A program made the translations under genes and the position numbers. A stretch of DNA of 64,000 bases from the NCBI GenBank assembly GCA_963750895.1, contig CAVVSD010000008.1:1116001-1180000 (forward strand), written 5' to 3'. The DNA is from CAVVSD01 sp963750895 (lineage in GTDB: Bacteria; Actinomycetota; Thermoleophilia; Solirubrobacterales; Solirubrobacteraceae). The notes beneath the pieces were generated by a model. It was not told the DNA's origin, did not search any database, and saw nothing but the letters and a program-made list of their open reading frames with translations. This document shows positions 44,896 to 52,735 of the stretch, piece by piece (position 1 is the stretch's first letter; the number at the start of each line of letters is the position of its first letter).

Positions 44896-45524
44896 CCGCC
44901 CGTCTCCCCCTTGTAGAGCCCGTCCCCGCCCACGACGAGGCGGGCGGTCCGGGCGATGATCTCCAGATCGAGCCGCCAGGAGCGATGCTCGACGTACCAG
45001 AGGTCCAGCTCGATGCGCTCGTGCCACGGGAGGCTCGCGCGCCCGTTGACCTGGGCCCAGCCCGTGATGCCCGGGCGGACGGCGAGCCGCCCGCGCTGGC
45101 GGTCGGTGTACTGCGCGACCTGGACCGGCACGGTCGGCCTGGGACCGACGATCGCCATGTCGCCGCGCAGGACGTTGACGAGGTTGGGCAGCTCGTCGAT
45201 CGACGTCCGCCGCAGCAGCGCGCCGACGCGGGTGATCCGGGAGTCGCCCTCGTCCACCGCGAGGCCCGCGCCCATCGCCTCCGCGCCCGTCACCATCGTG
45301 CGCAGCTTCAGGACGTCGAACTCGCGCCCGTCCAACCCGACGCGTCGCTGGCGGTAGACCACGTGCCCCCGCGACTCCAGGCGGATCGCGACCGCCGCGG
45401 CGGCGAGCACGGGCGCGGCCACCAGCAGCGCGGCCCCCGCGATGACGACGTCGAACGCCCGCCGGCCGTCAGAACGGCGCCCTGCGCCGTTCTGACCCCG
45501 ATGGACGAAGTCCATCGGCGTCAC
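44880..45524 (-). CDS. Priming sugar transferase (polyprenyl-phosphate sugar-1-phosphate transferase)
   Basis: A protein of about 211-214 residues with one N-terminal hydrophobic helix (FDVVIAGAALLVAAPVLAAA). Then the bacterial sugar transferase signature: YRQRRVGLDGREFDVLKLRT, RRTSIDELPNLVNVLRGDMA, VGPRPTVP and RPGITGWAQVNGR. It loads the first sugar phosphate on undecaprenyl phosphate at the membrane, starting repeat-unit assembly. Starts are GTG 45524 (GTGA overlap with the upstream gene) or ATG 45515. The first 17 or so codons coincide with a two-hairpin element, so the N-terminus FVHRGQNGAGRRSDG is unusual. Confidence 0.9.
   Translation of the reverse strand: MTPMDFVHRGQNGAGRRSDGRRAFDVVIAGAALLVAAPVLAAAAVAIRLESRGHVVYRQRRVGLDGREFDVLKLRTMVTGAEAMGAGLAVDEGDSRITRVGALLRRTSIDELPNLVNVLRGDMAIVGPRPTVPVQVAQYTDRQRGRLAVRPGITGWAQVNGRASLPWHERIELDLWYVEHRSWRLDLEIIARTARLVVGGDGLYKGETGGWRKT
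45468..45518. repeat. Tandem two-hairpin element, copy 2, overlapping a start codon
   Basis: Hairpin A: GTCAGAACGGCGC, loop CCT, exact complement (13-bp stem, 45468-45496). One base later hairpin B: CCGATGGAC, loop GAA, GTCCATCGG (9-bp stem, 45498-45518). The same order, loop CCT with GCGC-type closing pairs in A, and 21-base size of B are seen at 38494-38543, with different stem sequences. Hairpin B contains the sugar transferase ATG (45513-45515), so the structure could limit translation. Confidence 0.65.
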
Positions 45525-46657
45525 CGCGTCCCCTCCGGCGCCGACCAACCGGCCGGCGTGCCGTGGCGCAGCCAGTCCCACAGCCCCATCGCGATCGAGG
45601 CCTGCGTGAGGACGTAGTAGCGCGCGACGAGCAGGGGGCGCATCCGCACGCGCCCGCCCGCCGCGGCGCCCACCAGGAGCAGGACCTGCGCCCCGAGGAG
45701 CGCGCGCTCGAGCCGCCCGGCACGCGGGCGGCGCAGGAGGCTGACGAGGAGCAGCACCAGGTGCAGGAACGGCGCGGCGTAGCGGAGGACCCGGTGCGAG
45801 GCGATCATGAGCGCGTAGCGCGGCGGATACCCCTCGGGATCGAGCATCCCGCCGCGCAGGACGATGGGCCAGGCGTGGCTCATCATGCGGCGCTTGCGGG
45901 CCCACTCGCCCTCGATGGACGGGACCATCTTCTCCGTCGCGCGCGCCTCGGGGACGTACACGGCCCGGCTGCCGCGCTTGACGATCGCGTACGGGAAGGC
46001 GAGGTCGTGGCCCATGACGGCGTCGACGCGCAGGTAGGCGTCGGGCCGCACGGCGTAGATCGCGCCGTTCCCGCCCGTGACGGCGTGCAGGCGGGACTCC
46101 AGCGACCGCAGCGCCATCTCGTAGCGCCAGTACAGGCCTTCCTGGTTCGTGCCCGAACTGTTGACGAACGCGACCTGCCCGCAGGCGTACGCGACCTCCG
46201 GGTCCTCGAACGCGGCGGCGAGCCGGCGGAGGGCGTCGCGCTCCCAGAGCGCGTTCGCATCGCCGAACGCCAGCAGATCCGCGCGGCCCTCGACCTCGTC
46301 GACCCCGGCGTCCTGCGCGCGGACCTTGCCGCCGCGGGGGAGGTCGAGCACGACGTCGGCCCCGGCCGCCCTGGCGCGCGCGACCGTGCCGTCGGTGGAG
46401 CCGTCGCTGGCCACGACGATCTCGAGCAGGTCGCGCGGGTAGTCGAGGTCGAGCGCGTTGCGCAGCTTCGACTCGATGACGGCGGCCTCGTCGTGCGCGG
46501 CGACGATGAGCGCGACGCGCGGCAGCGGCGCGCCGGGCTCCGGGTCGGCCACGGGCGCGGGCAGCCGCAGCACCCGGGCGAGGGCCGTCAGCAGCAGCCC
46601 GTAGCCCACCTGGGCGTAGGCGAGCAGCGCGGCGCAGGCGAGGACGATGGCGCGCAT
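45521..46657 (-). CDS. Membrane glycosyltransferase family 2
   Basis: A 378-residue GT2 enzyme with an N-terminal helix (IVLACAALLAYAQVGYGLLLTAL). GT-A fold motifs are ALIVAAHDEAAVIESKLRNAL, IVVASDGSTDGTV, a DxD-like FGDANALWE and GGNGAIYAVRP, then the acceptor region ATEKMVPSIEGEWARKRRMM. Two or three C-terminal hydrophobic helices anchor it. It adds a sugar to the lipid-linked unit on the cytoplasmic face. The ATG overlaps the upstream GT4 stop (ATGA) and its stop overlaps the sugar transferase GTG. Confidence 0.9.
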   Translation of the reverse strand: MRAIVLACAALLAYAQVGYGLLLTALARVLRLPAPVADPEPGAPLPRVALIVAAHDEAAVIESKLRNALDLDYPRDLLEIVVASDGSTDGTVARARAAGADVVLDLPRGGKVRAQDAGVDEVEGRADLLAFGDANALWERDALRRLAAAFEDPEVAYACGQVAFVNSSGTNQEGLYWRYEMALRSLESRLHAVTGGNGAIYAVRPDAYLRVDAVMGHDLAFPYAIVKRGSRAVYVPEARATEKMVPSIEGEWARKRRMMSHAWPIVLRGGMLDPEGYPPRYALMIASHRVLRYAAPFLHLVLLLVSLLRRPRAGRLERALLGAQVLLLVGAAAGGRVRMRPLLVARYYVLTQASIAMGLWDWLRHGTPAGWSAPEGTR

Positions 46658-47749
46658 CAGCCCACCAGCCTGGCGTAGAGGGCGAGGTGACGCTCTGCGA
46701 TCGGCCCCCAGGCGTACGGCCCGGCCGCCGCGGCCGCCGACGCCGCGGCGAGCGCGCGGCGCCGCGCGGGGTCGCCCACGAGGCCGGCGAGCGCCCCGTT
46801 CAGGGCGACCGGGTCGCCGGGGGGCACGAGCTCCGCGGCCCCGGTCGCGGCGACCTCGGGGAACGACCCGACGTCGGTCAGCAGGAGCGGCAGGCCGAAC
46901 GCCAGCGCCGTCGCGAGCACGCCCGAGCCCTCGATCTCGCGGTAGGGCAGGACGGCGAGGTCGGCGCGGCGGAAGAACGCGGCCGCCTCCCCGCCGTCGA
47001 CGAAGCGCTCGACGAAGCGCACGCCCGGCGGCGCCGCCGCGTGCAGGGCCGCGGTGTCCATGCGCGGGCGCCCGACCACCCACAGCTCCGCGTCGCCGAT
47101 CCCCTCCCACGCCTGCACGAGCACGTCCAGCCCCTTGTACGGGCGCATGAGCCCGAAGCACAGGACCACCGGGACCTCCACGGCCGCCAGCTCGGCCGGG
47201 AGCGGATCGGGCTCGACGTGCGTGAGGTGGTCGAGCACGCCGTGCGGGATGACCTCGACGCGGCCGGGGTCGATGCCGACCTCGCCGACGAGCCGGCGGC
47301 GCCCGTGCTCGGAGAGGACGACGACGGCGTCCATGCGCCCGAGCAGCCGCGCCTGCGCGGCGACCTGGCCCGGCCGCGGCTCGCGCGGGAGGACGTCGTG
47401 GGCGGTGAGGACGAGCGGGCGACGGGGGAGCAGGCGCTCGTCGACCTGCCCGACGGTGAGCCACTGGAGGTGCACGACGTCGGCGGCGGCGCGCCGCGCG
47501 GCGGTACGCGAGCATGTCGGGGACGTGCGACGCGAGGCGCGTCAGGCGGCGCAGCGTGCCGCCCGGCGCACCGGCCGTCCGGCGGTAGAAGCGCTCGTCG
47601 AGCCGGTAGCCGTCTCCTCGTGGCACCTCTCCGTACGGGAACGCGCTCGTCACGAGCGTGACGTCCGCGCCCGCGGCGGCCAGCGCGCTGCTCAGCGCGT
47701 GGTCGTAGGGGGGCGTGTACGCGGGGGGATCGACGACGTGGACGCGCAT
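46657..47749 (-). CDS. Glycosyltransferase family 4, apparent single-base frameshift
   Basis: The N-terminal part (MRVHVVDPPAYTPPYDHALS, GADVTLVTSAFPYGEVPRG) lies in one frame from ATG 47749. The rest (VVHLQWLTVGQVDERLLPRR, then VIPHGVLDHL, LCFGLMRPYKGLDVLVQAWE, and ADLAVLPYREIEGSGVLATA with the GT4 E-x7-E region) is one frame later. Removing one base near 47490 joins them as a 363-residue GT-B enzyme. It transfers a sugar from a nucleotide donor onto the growing repeat unit. First gene of a coupled run of four; the SnoaL gene lies 15 bp upstream. Confidence 0.78.
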
Positions 47750-47763
47750 CCGAGCGCGCCACT

Positions 47764-48126
47764 CTACGAGTGGCCCGCGTCGCCCTCCTCGATGTCCATC
47801 CGCGCGACGAGCCCGTCGCGCAGCGTGTAGACGTGCACCACCCTGCCCTCCGCCACGACCGCGCCGTCGAGGTCGCGGACGACCTGGTCGACGTCCACGG
47901 CGATGGTGCCGTCGGGGCGGGTCGCCATGCCGGCGACCTCGACGCTCGGGTCGATCGCGGCCCACTGGCGCGTCCAGTACTCGCGGACCGCCTCCCTGCC
48001 GAGCTCACGGCCGCCCTCCCAGCCGTTGGGCCAGTCCACGTCGTCCGTCATCGCCGCGAGCACGGCGTCGATGTCGCGTGCGTTGAAGGCGTCGTACATG
48101 CCGCGCAGGCCCGCTTCGTCGTCCAT
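47764..48126 (-). CDS. SnoaL-like nuclear transport factor 2 family protein
   Basis: A 120-residue alpha+beta cone protein: LRGMYDAFNARDIDAVLAAM, TDDVDWPNGWEGG, YWTRQWAAIDPSVEV and a final strand pair ending MDIEEGDAGHS. This matches SnoaL/NTF2-like proteins, a fold used for many small enzymes or binding proteins; no catalytic pair is decisive. ATG at 48126. Lies 15 bp before the GT4 gene on the same strand and 39 bp from a divergent GT2 gene. Confidence 0.83.
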   Translation of the reverse strand: MDDEAGLRGMYDAFNARDIDAVLAAMTDDVDWPNGWEGGRELGREAVREYWTRQWAAIDPSVEVAGMATRPDGTIAVDVDQVVRDLDGAVVAEGRVVHVYTLRDGLVARMDIEEGDAGHS

Positions 48127-48165
48127 GTCCGCATTCTCCCGCGTGCGAGATAACGTGGCTCCGCG

Positions 48166-49107
48166 GTGTCCGAGGTCGAGCTGTCCTTCTGCGTGGTCAA
48201 CACCGAGCAGCGCGAGCTGCTCGTGCGCTGCCTCGACGCCATCGCGTCCGAGCGCGACGCGCAGCCGTTCCGCTGTGAGGTGCTCGTGCTCGACAACGCC
48301 TCGCGCGACGGCTCGGCGGGCGCCGCCCGCCACCACGCGACGACGGACGCGGTCATCGTCAACGAGGAGCGCCGCGGCAAGGGCGAGAACGACACGGCGC
48401 TGCTGCGCCGTGCGACCGGTCGCTACTGCCTGCTGCTCAACGAGGACTCCGAGCTGCGCCCCGGCGCGGTCGCCGCCCTGCACGAGGCGATCACCGCCCA
48501 TCCGAAGGCGGGGGCCGCCGGCGCGATGCTCGTGCGCCCCGACGGCGGCCAGCAGCCGTCGGCCTGGCGCTTCCCGTCGCCGCGCACCGCCCTCATCGGC
48601 GCCCTGTTCCTCCACCGCCGGCTCACCGTGCAGAGCACGGGGACGGAGACGCGCGAGGTGGACTGGGCGCAGTCGGCCGCGCTGCTCGTCGACCGTGCCG
48701 CGGCCGCCGAGATCGGCTGGTTCGACCCCTCGTTCTTCGTGTACTCCGACGAGGTCGACTTCTGCAAGCGCCTGAGCGAGGCCGGCCGCAGCGTGCTCTA
48801 CGTCCCCTCGGCCGTCTGCGCGCACCACGAGCAGCTCTCGACGGGGCCGATCCCCGAGCGCCGCATCGTGGAGCTGTCGCGCAACCGGGACCGCTACATG
48901 CGCAAGCACCACTCGGCGACCGCCGCGCGCAGCGTGCGGTGGCTCACCGCATGGACCTACGGCGTCCGGACCGTCGCCGCGGTGGTCGTCCCCGGCCACG
49001 ATCCGCGGCGCTACTGGCGCCACGTGCGCGCCACGCTGCGCCCCGAGCACGGCGAGGGCCTGCGCGAGGCCGCCTACGAGCACAACCGCGGCGGCCGGCG
49101 GCTCTAG
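48166..49107 (+). CDS. Glycosyltransferase family 2 (rhamnosyltransferase-like)
   Basis: A 313-residue soluble GT-A enzyme: SFCVVNTEQRELLVRCLDAI, LVLDNASRDGSAGAARHH, GENDTALLRRATGRYCLLLN with NEDSE as the DxD-equivalent, WAQSAALLVDRAAAAEIGWF and FFVYSDEVDFCKRLSEAG. This resembles dTDP-rhamnose-type GT2 enzymes. GTG at 48166; a TAACGT patch 11 bases upstream could be the -10, with a short leader. Part of the surrounding polysaccharide locus. Confidence 0.9.
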   Translation: MSEVELSFCVVNTEQRELLVRCLDAIASERDAQPFRCEVLVLDNASRDGSAGAARHHATTDAVIVNEERRGKGENDTALLRRATGRYCLLLNEDSELRPGAVAALHEAITAHPKAGAAGAMLVRPDGGQQPSAWRFPSPRTALIGALFLHRRLTVQSTGTETREVDWAQSAALLVDRAAAAEIGWFDPSFFVYSDEVDFCKRLSEAGRSVLYVPSAVCAHHEQLSTGPIPERRIVELSRNRDRYMRKHHSATAARSVRWLTAWTYGVRTVAAVVVPGHDPRRYWRHVRATLRPEHGEGLREAAYEHNRGGRRL

Positions 49108-49855
49108 CGTGGCGCAGGAAGCCCTCGATCCCGTCGAGCAGGCGCTGCAGGCCGAACGAGAAGGCGTGGTCGGGATCGTGCGCACCGTGGTTGGCCTCGG
49201 CCACCGCCGAGCCGACCCGGACCGCGAGCGGGAACCGATCGGGGGGCAGGTACTGGTGCAGCACCGGCGCCGACCTGCTCCACCACTGGCCCGAGGTCAG
49301 CCCGGAGTCCTTCTGCGCGCCCTCCGCGTCCGCCGTCGTGCGCGCCGCACCGGCGGCGTGGGCGAGCACGAGGGTGACCACGGCGTCCATCTCGAGGTCG
49401 GTGAGCCCGATCCCCTCGACCGCGTGCAGCTCGTAGTCGTACTTGGCGATCATGTTCGGCCCCAGCGGCGGCCGGCCGATGTCGACCTCGAGGATCCACG
49501 GGTGCCGGCGCAGCAGCGCGAGGTTCTCCTTGGCGACGACCTCCAGCCGCCCGCGCCAGCCGCCGGGCACCTCCTCCGGCCTGGCCGTCTCGGCGAGCAC
49601 GACGTCGAGCATCGCGTCGAGGAGCTCCGCCTTCCCGGGCACGTGGGTGTACAGCGACATCGTCCCGACGCCGAGCCGGTCGGCGACCCGGCGCATGGAG
49701 ACCGCGCTCAGCCCCTCGGCGTCCGCGAGCTCGGTCGCCGCCCGGATGATCCGGTCGGCGCCGAGGCCGGACGGGCTCTCCGGCGCGCCCGGCGTCCGCC
49801 ACAGCAGGACGAGGCTGGTCGTCGGGTCGCCGGCGCTTGAGTGCTCGCGGGCCAT
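48944..49855 (-). CDS. TetR-family regulator with TetR_C-type ligand domain
   Basis: A helix-turn-helix at about 35-80 (RIIRAATELADAEGLSAVSM, RRVADRLGVGTMSLYTHVPG) followed by a tetracycline-repressor-type C-terminal domain (AKYDYELHAVEGIGLTDLEM, FSFGLQRLLDGIEGFL). The genuine protein should end near residue 250 (about 49107). Beyond that the frame reads Arg-rich antisense sequence through the GT2 gene for about 160 bases. A CTAG at 49104 supplies a stop in another frame, so a one-base loss near the end is possible. ATG at 49855. Target unknown. Confidence 0.78.
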   Translation of the reverse strand: MAREHSSAGDPTTSLVLLWRTPGAPESPSGLGADRIIRAATELADAEGLSAVSMRRVADRLGVGTMSLYTHVPGKAELLDAMLDVVLAETARPEEVPGGWRGRLEVVAKENLALLRRHPWILEVDIGRPPLGPNMIAKYDYELHAVEGIGLTDLEMDAVVTLVLAHAAGAARTTADAEGAQKDSGLTSGQWWSRSAPVLHQYLPPDRFPLAVRVGSAVAEANHGAHDPDHAFSFGLQRLLDGIEGFLRHARAAGRRGCARRRPRAGPRRARGAAWRARGASSAADRGRGRPPRRRSGRRRSMR

Positions 49856-49921
49856 CGGGGCAACCTAACTTCCCCGATCGATCCGCGCGTTACACCAGAA
49901 ACGCGCTCGTTACGGACCGCA

Positions 49922-51202
49922 CTACTCCTGATCGGCCCCCGGCGCCGGCTCCTCGGCCGGCGGCGGCGTCGGCGTGGGCTCCTCGACCGGCCCGCCGACG
50001 GACGCGCCCGCCGCCGAGACGGCGCGTGCGGCGTCGATCCGGCCCCAGCCGAACAGCGGGTCGAGGCCCGGTGCGCCGAGGTCGACCGCGGAGCCGTCGA
50101 TCACCGCACGCAGACCTGCGGCGTTCAGCGACGGGTTGACGGTCGCGACGAGCGCGGCCAGGCCCGACACCTGCGGCGCGGCCATCGACGTGCCCGTGAA
50201 GAGCGCGTAGCTCGAGTCGCTCGCGTTGTAGGGACCGACGATGCCGACGCCCGGCGCCGAGACCTCGACGTCGGCGTTGCTCGTGGAGAAGGCCGGGTGC
50301 GAGTCGGTGTTGTCGGTCGCCGCGACGGACATCGCCTCGGGGTAGCCCGCCGGGTAGCTCACGTTCGTCGTGCCGTCGTTGCCCGATGCCGCGACGACGA
50401 GCGCCCCGTTCCCGCCCGCGTAGGCGTACTCGACCGCGCGGTACAGCGTGTCGGACGCAGGTCCGACGAGGCTCAGGTTGATGATCCGCGCGCCGCGGTC
50501 GCGCAGGGCGACGATGCAGGCCGAGATGTCGGACATGAGGCCGACGTTGTTGGCGTCGAGCGCCTTGCACATGATCGCCGTGGAGTTGAAGGCCAGGCCG
50601 GCGGTCCCGATGCCGTTGCCCGCACGGCTGACGATCGTGCCCGTGACGTTCGTGCCGTGACCGTTCTCATCCTCGCACCCGCCGTCGGCGACGCTCGAGC
50701 CCGCGTCGGTCGTGCTGGCCGAGAGGCAGCCGGAGATCGCGCCCTGGAGGTCCTGGTGGGTCGTGCGCACGCCGGAGTCGACGATGCCGACGACGGGCCC
50801 GCCGCCGGACGGGAAGCCCGCGAGGGCCCGTGCGTCCCACGCGGTGGGGGCGTTGATGACCTGCAGCGCCCACTGGCGCGCGAAGAGCGGGTCGTTCGGG
50901 ACGACGGCGGCGCGCATGCGCCGGTTGACCTCGGCGTACTCGACGGCCGGGTCGTCGCCGAGCGCGGCGGCGGTCGCGGTCGCGCTGTCCTCGCCGCGGA
51001 CGACGCGCGCGCCGATGCCGGGGACGGTCCCGACGGTGCGGTCGACGTCGGCGCCGTCGAGCGCGTCGCTGCGCTGACCGGCGGACGTGCCGTCCTTGAA
51101 CTTCACGATCACGGTGTCGCTCGCAGGCGCCGCTGCGGCGGCGGAGGCCAGGACGAAGACCAGCGCGACGGCGAGCGTCACGACCCGAATCGACTTGGAC
51201 AT
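49922..51202 (-). CDS. Secreted S8 family serine peptidase (subtilisin-like)
   Basis: A 426-residue protein. Signal peptide VVTLAVALVFVLASAAAAAP; an inhibitor-I9-like propeptide (VIVKFKDGTSAGQRSDALDG, then EYAEVNRRMRA). Catalytic triad: Asp in VVGIVDSGVRTTHQD, His in ENGHGTNVTGTI, Ser in FTGTSMAAPQVSG; oxyanion Asn in VVAASGNDGT. A short Pro/Glu tail ends it, with no sortase motif. It cuts proteins outside the cell. ATG at 51202 with AAGGGAG seven bases upstream is preferred over 51220. It sits after the flippase gene in the polysaccharide locus. Confidence 0.92.
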   Translation of the reverse strand: MSKSIRVVTLAVALVFVLASAAAAAPASDTVIVKFKDGTSAGQRSDALDGADVDRTVGTVPGIGARVVRGEDSATATAAALGDDPAVEYAEVNRRMRAAVVPNDPLFARQWALQVINAPTAWDARALAGFPSGGGPVVGIVDSGVRTTHQDLQGAISGCLSASTTDAGSSVADGGCEDENGHGTNVTGTIVSRAGNGIGTAGLAFNSTAIMCKALDANNVGLMSDISACIVALRDRGARIINLSLVGPASDTLYRAVEYAYAGGNGALVVAASGNDGTTNVSYPAGYPEAMSVAATDNTDSHPAFSTSNADVEVSAPGVGIVGPYNASDSSYALFTGTSMAAPQVSGLAALVATVNPSLNAAGLRAVIDGSAVDLGAPGLDPLFGWGRIDAARAVSAAGASVGGPVEEPTPTPPPAEEPAPGADQE

Positions 51203-51276
51203 CGTCCGGCTCCCTTCCATGGATGCTGTGCCCGACTGCGCGCAACCGGCGCGCAGCAGTGCCGAAAGCTACCGCA

Positions 51277-52713
51277 TCAGCGAAGCGATCGTGCGATCGT
51301 TCGGCGCTCCTCAGGACGCAGGAATCCGGTGAGAAACAGGACGACGGGCACGAGCGCGACGAGGGCGATGCGCGACGCCAGCCCGGCGACCCCGTCGGCG
51401 GGCAGGAGGAGCTCGCCGACGAGCGCCGCGACGCCCAGGACGAGCGTCGCCTGCGCCAGACGGCCCCACTCGAACGGGACGTGGAAGAGCCCGCGCGTCA
51501 GCAGGTGCAGGACCGCGAGCGTGACGACGTAGGCGACGCAGAGCGCGATCCCCGCCCCGGCGATCCCGAGCGGCGGGACGAGCAGGAGCAGGGCGACGAC
51601 GTTCGCGGCGAGCCCGCCGAACGCGGCCGGCGCGCTGCGGGTCGTGATGCGCGCGCGGCCCGCGACCGTGACGAGCAGGAGCGCGAGCCCGTAGAGGCCC
51701 CAGCCGAGCGCGACCCAGCCCAGCGCCTCGTGCGCGGCGGCGAAGTCCGGTGCCGCCAGGAGGTCGACGATCCAGCGCGACAGCAGCGCCAGCCCGAGCA
51801 CGACGAGGCCGATGATCACGACGTACCACGTGGTGACCGTGGCGTAGAGCCGTCGCGCCTCGTCGTCGTCGGTGACGGAGTACGCCAGCGGCGGCCACGC
51901 CAGGCCGAACGCCCGCACGGCGACGATCACCACCGTCGCGAGCTTCACCGCCAGGGCGAACAGGCCGGCGGCGGCCGCCGACTCCGCGCGCAGGAGGTAC
52001 GCGCGGTCGATCACGTTGAGCGCGAAGACCGCCGCCTCCGCCGGCACGATCGGCAGCCCGTAGCGGAGCATCGGGCTGAGCGGGTAGCGGCCGCCTCGCA
52101 CCCCGATCCGCCGCACCTCGGTCGCCCAGATCCCGAGCAGCACGACGGCGCTGGCCACGTAGTTGCCCGCGAGGTACCCGTGGGCGCCCCCGTCGAGGAA
52201 CACGACGAGCGTCACCGTGAGCGCCACGGTCAGCAGCACGTTCGCCATCGACGCCCGGACGAACGCCGCCCGGCGCTCCTCCACGCGCAGGAGCGCGTAG
52301 GCCGTCTCGAGGTTCGTGAAGCTCCAGAGCCCGAGGATCGCGAGGCGGCCGATGCCCGCGTCGTGCCGGTTGCACAGCACGTCGGCGAGCGGCGCCGCGA
52401 ACGGCAGCGCGGCGAGCGCGACGAGGGTCGTGACGACGGCCACCGTCCCCAGCGCCGTGCGGGCCATCCGCGCCCGCGCCTCGGCGTCCTCCTCGGTGAA
52501 CCAGAGCCGCACGAGCGCCTCCGCCAGGCCGCCGCGCAGGACGATCGACCCGAGGATGATGAACGTGAGGACCGTCTCCGCGACGCCGAGGTCCGCGGGC
52601 GTCAGCTCGCGCGTGTACAGCGGCAGCGTGACGAGCGCCAGCAGACCCGACACGAGCGCCGGCGACTGGTAGGCGGCACCGCCACGGATCAGTCGCGAGA
52701 GCGCGGAGGGCAC
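51277..52713 (-). CDS. Polysaccharide flippase (Wzx/MATE-like)
   Basis: A 478-residue membrane protein with 12-14 hydrophobic helices. The N-terminal part reads RGGAAYQSPALVSGLLALVT and LPLYTRELTPADLGVAETVL, the polysaccharide-biosynthesis flippase pattern. Later helices include YGLPIVPAEAAVFALNVIDR. It should move lipid-linked repeat units across the membrane. GTG at 52713 is chosen because it fits the family N-terminus; the frame is open to 53037, antisense to a glycosyltransferase. Its start lies 23 bases from the divergent GT gene. Confidence 0.87.
   Translation of the reverse strand: MPSALSRLIRGGAAYQSPALVSGLLALVTLPLYTRELTPADLGVAETVLTFIILGSIVLRGGLAEALVRLWFTEEDAEARARMARTALGTVAVVTTLVALAALPFAAPLADVLCNRHDAGIGRLAILGLWSFTNLETAYALLRVEERRAAFVRASMANVLLTVALTVTLVVFLDGGAHGYLAGNYVASAVVLLGIWATEVRRIGVRGGRYPLSPMLRYGLPIVPAEAAVFALNVIDRAYLLRAESAAAAGLFALAVKLATVVIVAVRAFGLAWPPLAYSVTDDDEARRLYATVTTWYVVIIGLVVLGLALLSRWIVDLLAAPDFAAAHEALGWVALGWGLYGLALLLVTVAGRARITTRSAPAAFGGLAANVVALLLLVPPLGIAGAGIALCVAYVVTLAVLHLLTRGLFHVPFEWGRLAQATLVLGVAALVGELLLPADGVAGLASRIALVALVPVVLFLTGFLRPEERRTIARSLR
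51281..51303. terminator. Hairpin at the flippase 3' end
   Basis: CGATCG-TG-CGATCG forms a 6-bp stem extended by CGAA/TTCG across a one-base bulge. It covers the last codons of the flippase just before its stop (51277-51279) and lies 79 bases before the peptidase ATG on the same strand. A terminator overlapping coding sequence is possible. Confidence 0.35.
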
Positions 52714-52723
52714 GGCGGGACCG

Positions 52724-52729
52724 TATTGT
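52724..52729. promoter_or_regulatory. Shared -10 element for divergent leaderless-like genes
   Basis: TATTGT at 52724-52729 is the only AT-rich patch in the 22-bp gap between the flippase GTG (52713, minus) and the glycosyltransferase GTG (52736, plus). It ends 6 bases before the plus-strand GTG, so the transcript would start at or next to the start codon. Read on the minus strand it gives ACAATA, a weaker box for the flippase. Neither gene has an RBS here. Confidence 0.45.
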
Positions 52730-52735
52730 CCCCCG

